From Micromonospora_J zhanjiangensis (lineage in GTDB: Bacteria > Actinomycetota > Actinomycetes > Mycobacteriales > Micromonosporaceae), in the NCBI RefSeq assembly GCF_042650605.1, contig NZ_JBHSBN010000005.1, positions 256,587-320,586 of the forward strand: 64,000 nt of DNA, given 5' to 3'. Shown here in pieces: positions 9,312 through 16,773 of this stretch (the first letter of the stretch is position 1; every line of letters starts with the position of its first letter). The position numbers were made by a program, and so were the translations under genes. The notes beneath the pieces were generated by a model. It did not search any database. It worked only from the letters and a program-made list of their open reading frames with translations, and was not told the origin of the DNA.

Positions 9312-9365
9312 CGGGCCGCCCGGCGCGGTGGGGCGGCCGGCCGGCCCGAGCGCGCGACGACACCG

Positions 9366-9414
9366 GGACACCCGCTCGGGGCATCGATGACGATCATCGA
9401 CCCCGGGCGTGTCC
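9366..9414 (+). terminator. terminator-like hairpin after sugC
   Basis: An imperfect inverted repeat, GGACAC...GGGG facing CCCC...GTGTCC, encloses an inner perfect 7-bp stem TCGATGA/TCATCGA with a 3-base loop. It begins 55 bases after the sugC stop. There is no U-tract, as is common for actinobacterial terminators. Confidence 0.5.
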
Positions 9415-9552
9415 GGGTCCGCGGCGGGTGGCACCCTGACCCGGTACGTGTGACCCGCCACCGACCGGGAATAGCGGAGCCACCGCCCAGGAGGCAAGGG
9501 CCGGACCCCACCGGGCGGAGCGGGCCGACCGACCGCGCAGAAGGGTGCCTTG

Positions 9553-10179
9553 ATGTCCGTACGGCAGATCGTCGGCCTGGTGGCGATCGGGTTGTCGCTG
9601 GTGCTGCTGACCGTGCTGCACGTGGTCGGTGCCGACATCGACCCGGTGAGCGGCACGCTGAGCGACTACGCGCTGCGGTCGTACGGCTGGATCTTCGACG
9701 TCGGTACGACGGTGCTGGCGGTGGGGTCGGTGACGCTGCTCGGCCCGGCGCTGCTGCGTCGGGTGACCGTACCGGTGGAGGCGATCTGTTTCGGCTGCTG
9801 GTGCCTGGGCCTGGTGGTGCTGACGGTCTTCCCGCGTGATCCGGTCGGGGTGCCGGTCAGTCTGGTCGGCGAGATCCACCGGTTCGCGGCGGTCGCCACC
9901 CTGGTCGGGCTGCCGCTCGGCGCGCTGCTGACCGCCGCCCGCCGGCCCCGGCACATGCTGCGGGTGCCGGCCCGGGCGGTCACCGTCGGCGCGCTGGTCT
10001 GCCTGGCCGCGCTGGTCCCGTTCGTCATCTCCTACCTCACCGGCTCGCCGCTGAAGCCCTACGTGGGGCTGATCGAACGGCTGGTCTCGGTCGGCGAGAT
10101 CGGCCTGCTGCTGCTGGTCGGCCTGCGCCTGCACCGGTTCGCCCCGGCCCGCAGCCCGGAACAGGGCCGACCCGGCTGA
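9553..10179 (+). CDS. DUF998-type membrane protein
   Basis: A 208-residue integral membrane protein with about six predicted spans. The pattern GTLSDYALRSYGWIFDVG near the N-terminus, a middle VVLTVFPRDPVG, and EIHRFAAVATLVGLPLGALL match the DUF998 group, in which a Pro-Asp loop and a conserved His sit in the membrane. The function is unknown. I start at the ATG 9553; a TTG at 9550 would add one residue. It stands alone between the importer terminator and the toxin-antitoxin pair, with no sign of an operon. Confidence 0.75.
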   Translation: MSVRQIVGLVAIGLSLVLLTVLHVVGADIDPVSGTLSDYALRSYGWIFDVGTTVLAVGSVTLLGPALLRRVTVPVEAICFGCWCLGLVVLTVFPRDPVGVPVSLVGEIHRFAAVATLVGLPLGALLTAARRPRHMLRVPARAVTVGALVCLAALVPFVISYLTGSPLKPYVGLIERLVSVGEIGLLLLVGLRLHRFAPARSPEQGRPG

Positions 10180-10262
10180 CGGGCCGCGCTCCGGTTGACC
10201 AGGTGGACGCGACCGTTCGCCCCGGCGAGTCGATCGTCGTCCCGGTGCACCTGCTTCGGCTA

Positions 10263-10280
10263 AGCTAACGTCTTAGCTAA
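10263..10280. promoter_or_regulatory. palindromic operator/promoter of the toxin-antitoxin pair
   Basis: AGCTAA-CGTC-TTAGCT is a perfect 6-bp inverted repeat with a 4-bp spacer, followed by AA, which makes a second overlapping palindrome TTAGCTAA. It lies 17 bases before the antitoxin ATG in otherwise GC-rich DNA, where Phd/YefM antitoxins bind to repress their own promoter. Confidence 0.55.
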
Positions 10281-10296
10281 CCGAGGGGGAGGCGGC

Positions 10297-10551
10297 ATGT
10301 CGGCTGAGGCCGCGCACTACAACATGCATGATGCCAAGACCCACCTGTCGCGCATCATCGAACGGGTGGAGCGCGGCGAGGAAATCATCATCGACCGGGC
10401 GGGGACTCCGGTGGCGAAGGTCGTACCGCTGGTGCGCCGGGCCAATCGCACCGCGGTGGGCTCCCTCGCCGGGCAACTCGACCTCTCCGGTGACTGGGAC
10501 GCACCCGAGACCAACGCCGAGATTGCCGCCGACTTCGGTATCGGCGCATGA
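10297..10551 (+). CDS. Phd/YefM-family type II antitoxin
   Basis: An 84-residue antitoxin. The N-terminal half carries the Phd/YefM DNA-binding signature (NMHDAKTHLSRIIERVERGE, then IDRAGTPVAKVVPL). The C-terminal tail (SGDWDAPETNAEIAADFGI) is the flexible toxin-neutralising part. It is preceded by GAGGGGGAGG and a palindromic operator, so autoregulation is expected. It overlaps the toxin gene by four bases (ATGA), the usual coupled antitoxin-first order. The target is the PIN toxin encoded next. Confidence 0.9.
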   Translation: MSAEAAHYNMHDAKTHLSRIIERVERGEEIIIDRAGTPVAKVVPLVRRANRTAVGSLAGQLDLSGDWDAPETNAEIAADFGIGA

Positions 10552-10922
10552 CCCTGCTGTTGGACACCCATGTCGCGCTCTGGGCCATCACCGGCGACCA
10601 GACTCTCGGCACCGAGTTTCTGGACCGGCTTCGCCACGAGCCGGACATCTTCCTCTCTCCGGTCAGCTTGTGGGAGATCACCATCAAGCAGAGTGCGGGA
10701 AAGCTCGCGGGGCCTCCCGATCTCGCTGAGCGAGTACGGGACATGGGCTTTCGTGAGCTCCCGGTGACGCACGCCCACAGCATCGTCGCGGGCCGCCTGC
10801 CACCGCATCACCGTGATCCCTTCGACCGCATGCTGGTGGCACAGGCGGTGGTCGAAGGCTTGACCCTGGCATCGCGCGACACCTCGGTGGCGCTGTACGA
10901 CGTGGATGTCCTCAAGGTGTGA
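10548..10922 (+). CDS. vapC: VapC-type PIN-domain toxin ribonuclease
   Basis: A 124-residue PIN-domain endoribonuclease toxin. The metal-binding acids are in place: the first Asp in MTLLLDTHVALW, Glu in SLWEITIKQS, an Asp in HHRDPFDRMLVAQA and a late Asp in TLASRDTSVALYDVDV. PIN toxins cleave tRNA or rRNA and stop growth when the antitoxin is lost. Length is typical. It is translationally coupled to the upstream Phd-like antitoxin; Phd antitoxins pair with PIN toxins in many actinobacteria. The target RNA cannot be told from sequence. Confidence 0.9.
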   Translation: MTLLLDTHVALWAITGDQTLGTEFLDRLRHEPDIFLSPVSLWEITIKQSAGKLAGPPDLAERVRDMGFRELPVTHAHSIVAGRLPPHHRDPFDRMLVAQAVVEGLTLASRDTSVALYDVDVLKV

Positions 10923-11051
10923 ACCGGAAGTAGCTCTGCTTCCCTGGGGCCATGGATACCCACCGTTTCGTGCCCGGCGAGACCCTCCCGCCGCGCCGAC
11001 CGGCGGTCCCGATTCCGCCCACACCAAAGAACTGGTAGCTGGGCCTGTTGC

Positions 11052-11621
11052 TCAGGAATGTCGGGCACCTGGGGTGCCGGTGGGCAGGGCGTCGAGCCAT
11101 CGGGTGAGGCGGGCTCCCTCGCGAGTCATGATCTCCGGGTCGCGCAGGGCGTTGGCCAGGAGCGACATGCCCTGGTAGGCGCCGACGAGGGTGATCGCGA
11201 GATCGTCGGCATCGGAACGGCCCAGTTCGCGGAACTGGTGCCCGACCCAGTCCAGCAGCAGCCGGATGACCTTGCCGGCCTCGACGTCGATGCCGCCCTC
11301 GGAGCGTTTGTCGAGTTCGGCGGCGAGGGTGCCGGTGGGGCAGCCGTAGCGGGCCGCCATGTCGCGTTGGTCGACCCACCCGGCGACCAGGGCCTTGAGC
11401 CGGTCGAGCGGGTCGGGAAGCCGGTCGAGTTCGCCGGTGAGGTCGGCGAGGTGCCCGGCATGCTCGGAGAGGGCCGCCTGGACCAGGTCGTCCTTGGTCT
11501 TGAAGTAGTAGTAGACGTTCCCGACCGGGACGTCGGCCGCGTCGGCGATGTCGGCGATGGTGGTGCGCTCCACGCCCTGCCGGTGCAGGACCTGGGCGGC
11601 GGCGGCCGTCAGCCGCCGCAT
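11052..11621 (-). CDS. TetR-family transcriptional repressor
   Basis: A 189-residue regulator. The N-terminal helix-turn-helix is complete but starts unusually close to helix 1: MRRLTAAAAQVLHRQGVERT, then IADIADAADVPVGNVYYYF and KTKDDLV. The C-terminal ligand/dimer domain extends from about residue 50. I start at the ATG 11621, with GGAG six bases upstream; the open frame continues to 12050 but the extra 143 codons read across the opposite-strand nmrA-like gene. Most TetR proteins have 6-12 more residues before this point, so the start may have been trimmed by the deletion proposed for this locus. It is divergent from the truncated nmrA-like gene with only 13 bases between. Confidence 0.8.
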   Translation of the reverse strand: MRRLTAAAAQVLHRQGVERTTIADIADAADVPVGNVYYYFKTKDDLVQAALSEHAGHLADLTGELDRLPDPLDRLKALVAGWVDQRDMAARYGCPTGTLAAELDKRSEGGIDVEAGKVIRLLLDWVGHQFRELGRSDADDLAITLVGAYQGMSLLANALRDPEIMTREGARLTRWLDALPTGTPGARHS

Positions 11622-11634
11622 CGGCGACTCCGAC

Positions 11635-12396
11635 GTGCCGCCCGGGGTCCGGACGGTCGGTGCCGACCTGACCCGGCCGGCGAGCCTGCGACCCGCGCTC
11701 ACCGGCGCCGACGCGATGTTCCTGTTGATCTCGGGCGACTTCGTGTCCGCTGCCGGCGATCCGGGCGGCGCCGTCAGCGACCTCCTCGACGTCGCCCGGA
11801 CGGACGGACTCAAGCGGGTCGTGCTGCTCTCCTCGCAGGGTGTCGCGACGCGGCCGGACTCGCTCTCGCACGGCAGGATGGGAGCAGCCGTTGAGGACGC
11901 CGTCCGGCGGTCGGGCCTGGACTGGACCGTCCTGCGGCCCGGTGGCTTCAGCTCCAACGCGTATGCCTGGGCCGAGTCGATCAGTGCCCGGCGGACCGTC
12001 GCCGCACCGTTCGGCGACGTCGGACTGCCCTTCGTCGACCCGGACGACATCGCCGAGGTCGCCGCCGCGGCCCTGCTCCAGGACGGGCACGCCGGGCAGA
12101 TTTACGAACTGACCGGGCCGGCCCTCACCTCGCCCCGGCAACGAGCCGAGGCGATCAGCGCCGCGCTGGGCGAGCCGGTCCACTTCGTGGAGCAGACCCC
12201 CGAGGAGGCCCGCGCGCAGCTGCTCCAGTTCATGCCCGAGCCCGTCGTCGAGACCACCCTGGCCATCATCGGCGAGCCCACCCCCGCCGAACAGCGCATC
12301 AGTCCCGACGTCGAACGGGTCCTCGGCCGAGCACCCCGTACCTTCGCCGACTGGGCCCGGCGGCACGTCGCGGCCTTCCGGGTGCCGCGGCGATGA
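11635..12396 (+). pseudogene. NmrA-like NAD(P)-binding protein lacking its N-terminal Rossmann motif
   Basis: The reading frame is clearly an NmrA/atypical SDR protein from its second beta-alpha unit onward: GADLTRPASLRPALTGADAM, RVVLLSSQGVATRP, DWTVLRPGGFSSNAYAWAES, VGLPFVDPDDIAEVAAAAL, then the C-terminal helical part ending TFADWARRHVAAF. What is missing is the beginning. Family members start with a GxTGxxG dinucleotide-binding loop and about 45 more residues; here the recognisable protein begins at PPGVRTVGADL, directly abutting the divergent tetR start. The GTG at 11635 is a possible restart; an ATG at 11548 in frame lies inside tetR and encodes unrelated sequence. A deletion removing the start of nmrA and the shared promoter is the simplest reading, so it is called a pseudogene. 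Confidence 0.7.
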
Positions 12397-12458
12397 GTCC
12401 GCCGGGGAACCCCGGTCCACCCTTCCGACCGAGACAACCGACTCACCGGCAGTAAGGC

Positions 12459-12545
12459 CTGGGCCTCATCCACATCGAGCTGTTCGCGGCCCGCGACCTC
12501 GTCGCGCCGTCCGGGCCGGGGCCAGCCCCCGACCCGGACGGCGGT
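12459..12545 (+). pseudogene. N-terminal remnant of a dihydrofolate-reductase-family gene
   Basis: Read from CTG at 12459, this frame gives LGLIHIELFAARDLV followed by a Pro/Gly/Asp-rich stretch. This closely recalls the start of actinobacterial dihydrofolate-reductase/RibD-C family proteins, which typically begin MGLIHIELFATLDLVG. After about 29 codons the similarity stops, and no start codon is present. It looks like a decayed fragment next to the truncated nmrA-like gene. The assignment rests on remembered family sequence over a short stretch. Confidence 0.45.
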
Positions 12546-12594
12546 GTGGCACCCGGTCCACGGAATGCCACGCCGGTGGACCAGGAGGAATCCG

Positions 12595-12918
12595 TTACAG
12601 GATCATCAAGGTCGAGCCGCTGATCTCCGTGCCGCTCGGGCAGCGGGCGATCGAAGTGCCCCGGCCCGGCCCGTACACGGCCGAGCCGTTGACGTGGATG
12701 TCGGGGAGGCCGTTGAACCGCTCACAGGTCAACCGCAGGTACCAGGTCTCCTGCACCAGGTCGGTGCAGGTCGCGGATTCCTGATTGAGGGAGAGGTTCC
12801 AGCCGTAGGTGCAGTTGGTGGGGGCCGCCGCCGCGGGTTGGACGTCGAACGCGACCAGCGTGGTGCCGGCCACCAGGGCGAGCAGGGCGCCGATCCGGAT
12901 TCGCCGTGCCTGGAACAC
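12595..12918 (-). CDS. small secreted cysteine-containing protein
   Basis: A 107-residue protein with a Sec-type signal peptide: basic start (VFQARRIRIG), hydrophobic core (ALLALVAGTTLVAF) and an AAAA cleavage region. The mature part of about 75 residues has four cysteines (CTY, CTD, CER, CPS), probably forming two disulfides outside the cell. I chose the GTG at 12918 because GAGGAGGT lies eight bases upstream; a longer frame to 12987 lacks a good site. I do not recognise the family. It diverges from the NTPase-HTH gene at 13056, sharing a 137-base intergenic region. Confidence 0.7.
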   Translation of the reverse strand: MFQARRIRIGALLALVAGTTLVAFDVQPAAAAPTNCTYGWNLSLNQESATCTDLVQETWYLRLTCERFNGLPDIHVNGSAVYGPGRGTSIARCPSGTEISGSTLMIL

Positions 12919-13055
12919 GAGCCACCTCCTCGGTGATGGGAGAACGTCTCTGTGGTACGCGCGTACCCGGAACATATCCGCTCCCATGGATGCCGAAGTC
13001 TCACATCCGTCTCACCGATGGTCATCCGGCGACGGTGTTGTATACGTTGCGGTCC

Positions 13056-14837
13056 GTGACTGTCACAACACTCGCGTTCGAGTCGGCCGTTCGGCGGGTG
13101 GACACCGCGCTGCGGGGCGGTGATTGCCCGGTGGTCCAGCTGATCGGGGCGCTCGGCACAGGTAAGAGCACCGTGGCGAGGGCCAGCCTGAACCGGCTGC
13201 GCCGTCCTGGTCTCCCGGCGATTCCGTTGGTGGACGGGGTGGACGGCGCCCGGCAGGCTCGGGCCGCCTGGCGACTGTGCCGGGACGTTCCGGCCACCGG
13301 CCCGGTCCTGGTCGCCGGTCGCCGCCCCCTGACGAACTACCCCGAATGGACCGGCACCGCGATCACCGAGATCCGCCTGGCGCCGTGGTCCCGGGCGGAC
13401 ATCGCTGCCCTGGCGTACGGGCACGCGGTGCGTCGGGAACCCGACCTGGACCGCGTGCTCCGGCTCGCCGGTGGACTACCGGTGATCGCCGCGGCGGTCT
13501 GCCGGCAACTGCGCCAGGGCGGCGACGGGCTGAGCGACGGGACGCTGGCGCACGCCGCGGCGACCGAGATACTGCGTCGGGTACGCACCGAGGTGCCCCG
13601 CCGGGTACCGGTCGCGGTCCCCGTACTGGCCACCGTGGACGGCGCGGACGACGACCTGCTACGCCAGTTGGTCGCCGCGCCGGCCGACTCCTTCGACTGG
13701 CTCAGCGAACTGAGCATCGTCCGTCCCGACGTGCACGGCCTGACCGTCGCCGAGCCGTACCGGACGGTGCTCGACCTGGCGCACCGCTGGCGCCATCCGG
13801 TGAGCAGGGCTGCGCTGGCCGCCCGCACCAGCGCGTACCGCTCCCGGCAACTCGCCGGTGTCACGGAGGCCTCGCTCCGTGGCCGGCTGGTCAGCCAGAT
13901 CCTGAACCTGTCGGCGACACCCCGGGTACGCGCCGACCTGTTCGTCGAGCCATCCGGCCACGTCCGGGTCCGGGACGCCGGACCGTCCGACGCCGACCAT
14001 GTCGGCCGGCTGATCCGTCGATGGGCGGACGACGAGGGACTGTCCCGTACCCGGGCGGAACGCATGGCGCAGCTCTGGCTGTCCGGCCCCGTACCCGGCT
14101 TCCGCTTCCTGGTGGACGCGGACGACGAACCGCTCGGCATGGTCAACATCAGCCCACTCGATCCCGGGCTTCCGGTCCTGGACCGGCTGCTCCAGCAGCA
14201 CGTCGACGCACTGCCGTCCGATCGCGGGATCGTGGTCGGGATGATGGCGATGCGCCCAGGAGCGGAACGGCTGCAACCTGTCCTGGTACACGAGATCCTG
14301 GTTGCAGGGCTGCGCACGGGGCGACTGGTCGTCTCCACCCCGTGGTTGCCGTACCAGCGGCTGTGTGACCGGTTCGGACTGCGCAGGCTCGGCGGCACCC
14401 GCGACGACCTGTACCGCTGCGGCCGGGCCAACGTCGTGCTGTCTCGGACGTTCGACGCGGACAACCTGCTGGGCTGGTTGCGGCGGATGCAGCGTGACGG
14501 CCCGGCGGACCGGGCCGCTCGCGCGGTACGCGACGCGCTGGTCGACGTCAGCTCGCCCGGTGGGCTCGCCCGTTCCCCGCTGGTGGCCTGGACCGGTGCC
14601 GGTTCGGGTGCCGCCCTCGCCGCCCTGCTGCGGTCCACGATCAGCACACTCGCCGAATCGCCGGAGCCCGTCGACGCCGAAGCCGGGCGGATCCTCGCCC
14701 AGTATTATCTGCGCGCGGCCGGCGGGCACGAGATCATCGCGCACCGGATGCACCTGAGCCGGGCGACGTATTTCCGCCGCTTCCGCCACGGCATCGAGCG
14801 GCTGACCGATCTGCTGCTGCCATCCGCGGACCGCTGA
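13056..14837 (+). CDS. P-loop NTPase with GNAT-like middle and C-terminal HTH
   Basis: A 593-residue multidomain protein. The N-terminal third is a STAND/AAA-like NTPase: Walker A GALGTGKST near residue 35, a Walker B-like GPVLVAGRRPL, and a GxP-type motif (LRLAGGLPVIAAAV) typical of STAND proteins. The middle (from VRVRDAGPSDADHVGRLIRR to RLCDRFGLRRLGG) has the strand and helix order of a GNAT acyltransferase domain. The C-terminus ends in a helix-turn-helix (IIAHRMHLSRATYFRRFRHG). I start at GTG 13056, just after a TATACG -10-like element, suggesting a leaderless message; a longer frame to 12906 overlaps the divergent gene. It is probably an NTP-dependent regulator. The GNAT call is inference. 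Confidence 0.6.
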   Translation: MTVTTLAFESAVRRVDTALRGGDCPVVQLIGALGTGKSTVARASLNRLRRPGLPAIPLVDGVDGARQARAAWRLCRDVPATGPVLVAGRRPLTNYPEWTGTAITEIRLAPWSRADIAALAYGHAVRREPDLDRVLRLAGGLPVIAAAVCRQLRQGGDGLSDGTLAHAAATEILRRVRTEVPRRVPVAVPVLATVDGADDDLLRQLVAAPADSFDWLSELSIVRPDVHGLTVAEPYRTVLDLAHRWRHPVSRAALAARTSAYRSRQLAGVTEASLRGRLVSQILNLSATPRVRADLFVEPSGHVRVRDAGPSDADHVGRLIRRWADDEGLSRTRAERMAQLWLSGPVPGFRFLVDADDEPLGMVNISPLDPGLPVLDRLLQQHVDALPSDRGIVVGMMAMRPGAERLQPVLVHEILVAGLRTGRLVVSTPWLPYQRLCDRFGLRRLGGTRDDLYRCGRANVVLSRTFDADNLLGWLRRMQRDGPADRAARAVRDALVDVSSPGGLARSPLVAWTGAGSGAALAALLRSTISTLAESPEPVDAEAGRILAQYYLRAAGGHEIIAHRMHLSRATYFRRFRHGIERLTDLLLPSADR

Positions 14838-14904
14838 GCCCCGAAGAAATCGGCTGATTCCGTCTAGGCTCCCCTGACGGCGCGACCGTGGGGGAGGACC
14901 GCAC

Positions 14905-15561
14905 GTGATCGACACGATTTTCTTCGACGTCGGCGGGACCATCGTCGACGAGACCCGGGAGTTCGAGACCTGGGCGGACTGGCTCGGTGTTCCCAGGCAC
15001 ACCTTCTCGGCGGTCTTCGGTGCGGTGATCGCCCGGGGTCTGGACTATCAGGAGACGTTCCGCGCCTTCCGACCCGACTTCGACCTCGCGACCGAACTCG
15101 ACCGGCGAGCGGCCGCTGGCTGCCCGGAGTCGTTCGGCGAGGCGGACCTCTACCCCGACGCGCGGGCGTGCCTGACCGCCCTGAAGGAGCAGGACCTGCT
15201 CGTGGGCCTGGCCGGCAACCAGCCGGCGCACGCCGAGGCGACCCTGCGCGCTCTCGCCCTACCCGTGGATGTGATCGGCACGTCGGCCGGGTGGGGCGTG
15301 GCGAAACCGTCACCGGCCTTCTTCGAGCGGGTTGTCCGGGAAGGCGGTGGTGCGGCGTCGACCATGCTTTACGTCGGCGACCGACCCGACAACGACGCCC
15401 GCCCGGCCATGGCGGCCGGTATGAAGGCGTGCCTGATTCGGCGCGGTCCGTGGGGCCACATCCTGGACGATCCGGCCGTGGCGCGGCGGTGTCTGTTCCA
15501 CATCGGCTCGTTGGCCGAACTCCCGGCCCTGGTCGCGAGGCACAACGCGGCAGGGGACTGA
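14905..15561 (+). CDS. HAD-superfamily hydrolase
   Basis: A 218-residue cytosolic HAD-like hydrolase. Motif I reads FFDVGGTIVDE: the nucleophile Asp is present but the second Asp (general acid/base) is Gly, a variant seen in some HAD groups of unknown substrate. Motif II is probably VGLAGNQP, motif III the Lys in GVAKPSPAFF, and motif IV YVGDRPDNDARPA. A helical cap lies between residues 15 and 95. The GTG start is preceded by GGGGGAGGA. Substrate is unknown. It follows the NTPase-HTH gene by 67 bases on the same strand. Confidence 0.85.
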   Translation: MIDTIFFDVGGTIVDETREFETWADWLGVPRHTFSAVFGAVIARGLDYQETFRAFRPDFDLATELDRRAAAGCPESFGEADLYPDARACLTALKEQDLLVGLAGNQPAHAEATLRALALPVDVIGTSAGWGVAKPSPAFFERVVREGGGAASTMLYVGDRPDNDARPAMAAGMKACLIRRGPWGHILDDPAVARRCLFHIGSLAELPALVARHNAAGD

Positions 15562-15616
15562 CACCGGACCGGACACCGTCGAGCGGACCTTCCCCGGACC
15601 CGCTACGCTGCCCGCC

Positions 15617-16108
15617 GTGGCGAATCTGTTGAGGGGTGTGGCGGCACAGGTCGGACGACTGACCGGACGGGTGGCCGCCGGCAGGTCGGACGGGCCGGTC
15701 CCGGCCCAGCCGGCGCGGCGGCGCCAGGTGGCGGCGCTGCAGCGGCGGCAGCTCAGCTACGCGCCGGAGCCGGACGGCCAGGCCGACCCGGGCGAGATCG
15801 TGTGGACCTGGGTCAACTACGAGGACGACCCGCGCCAGGGCAAGGACCGGCCGGTCCTGGTCGTCGGACGCAACAGCCGCACCCTGTACGGCCTGATGCT
15901 GTCCAGCCAGAGCGACCGGGACGGCCAGCGGCACTGGCTGGCCCTCGGCCCCGGCGACTGGGACCGGGAGAAGCGGCCGAGCTGGATCCGGTTGGACCGG
16001 GTGCTCACCATGCGCGAGGACGGCATCCGGCGCGAGGGCGCGGTGCTGGACCGGGCCCGCTTCGACAAGGTGGGTCAGGCCCTGCGCGCCGGCTACGGCT
16101 GGTCCTGA
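15617..16108 (+). CDS. PemK/MazF-family protein with N-terminal extension
   Basis: A 163-residue protein whose second half matches the PemK/MazF growth-inhibitor fold: PGEIVWTWVNYEDDPRQGK, then DRPVLVVGRNSRTLYGLML, and a late KVGQALRAGYGWS. MazF enzymes cut RNA at short motifs. About 55 basic residues precede the domain, longer than a usual MazF. No antitoxin gene is visible on either side, so it could be an orphan toxin or a repurposed protein. Start is the GTG at 15617; an internal start could shorten the extension. Confidence 0.75.
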   Translation: MANLLRGVAAQVGRLTGRVAAGRSDGPVPAQPARRRQVAALQRRQLSYAPEPDGQADPGEIVWTWVNYEDDPRQGKDRPVLVVGRNSRTLYGLMLSSQSDRDGQRHWLALGPGDWDREKRPSWIRLDRVLTMREDGIRREGAVLDRARFDKVGQALRAGYGWS

Positions 16109-16171
16109 CACCGCACGCCTTCGACCGACCGTCGGCCACCGCGAGCTTCAGCCCGTGGTGGCCGCGCGGCG

Positions 16172-16735
16172 TCAACCGAGGTCGTACTCCGCCGGGACGG
16201 CGTTGAGGACCCAGGCGAGCGGCATCGTCGCGCGGACCACGTACTGGTCGCCGTCCAGGTGGTACAGGGTCACCGTCTGAGCCGGGTCCTGGTCCACGAC
16301 CCAGTACTGCGGGATGCCGGCGGTGGCGTACTCACCGCGCTTGGTCACGGTGTCGATGCCCTCCGAGCCGGGTGAGACGATCTCGACAACGAGGAGCACG
16401 TCGGAGACCGGCAGCCAGACGCCGTCCTCTTGGGCCTTGCTCCAGACGACCAGGTCGGGAATGCGCCCGCCCACCCCGCCGTGCCGGCCCGGGATGCGCA
16501 GGCCGACGGCCTGGGCGATGCGCTCCGCCGGGACACCGCCCTGGGCGAGCCACACCATGAGCCGGGTCGCGATGATCGCATGGGTGTATCCCGGCGGCGG
16601 CATGATCGAGAGAACTCCCTCAGGACTGATCTCGTACCGGTGGTGTTCGTCCGCGGCCATCATCGCGGTCAGGTCATCGAGCGTCACGACCGTGGGCATG
16701 TACCTGCCAACCGCCTCTGAGCTCATGTGGGACAT
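16172..16735 (-). CDS. Uma2-family (DUF820) putative endonuclease
   Basis: A 187-residue PD-(D/E)XK-like protein of the Uma2 group, common in actinobacteria and cyanobacteria. Visible signatures are YEISPEGVLSIMPPPGYTHA, RIPDLVVWSK, VLLVVEIVSPGSEGIDTVTK (Glu and the K of the nuclease motif) and EYATAGIPQYWVVDQ. No substrate is established for the family. A second in-frame ATG at 16726 is an alternative start. It sits 36 bases downstream of the YcaQ-like gene on the same strand, with a palindrome between them. Confidence 0.88.
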   Translation of the reverse strand: MSHMSSEAVGRYMPTVVTLDDLTAMMAADEHHRYEISPEGVLSIMPPPGYTHAIIATRLMVWLAQGGVPAERIAQAVGLRIPGRHGGVGGRIPDLVVWSKAQEDGVWLPVSDVLLVVEIVSPGSEGIDTVTKRGEYATAGIPQYWVVDQDPAQTVTLYHLDGDQYVVRATMPLAWVLNAVPAEYDLG

Positions 16736-16755
16736 CCTATCGGTGGCCTGACCCG

Positions 16756-16773
16756 GACCGCGTCGACGCGGTC
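16756..16773. terminator. 18-bp perfect palindrome between the YcaQ-like and Uma2 genes
   Basis: GACCGCGTC-GACGCGGTC is perfectly self-complementary and overlaps the end of the upstream minus-strand gene. It may fold as a short terminator hairpin, or it could be a protein-binding site for the Uma2 gene that starts 21 bases further on. Confidence 0.4.

Noticed and set aside
11622..12050. 143-codon N-terminal extension of TetR
   Set aside because: It reads through the opposite-strand nmrA-like coding sequence and encodes Ser/Arg/Pro-rich nonsense; the HTH begins at the ATG 11621.
12906..13055. 50-codon upstream extension of the NTPase-HTH gene
   Set aside because: It overlaps the signal peptide and start of the divergent secreted-protein gene and lacks a ribosome-binding site; GTG 13056 fits the domain start and a -10-like element.
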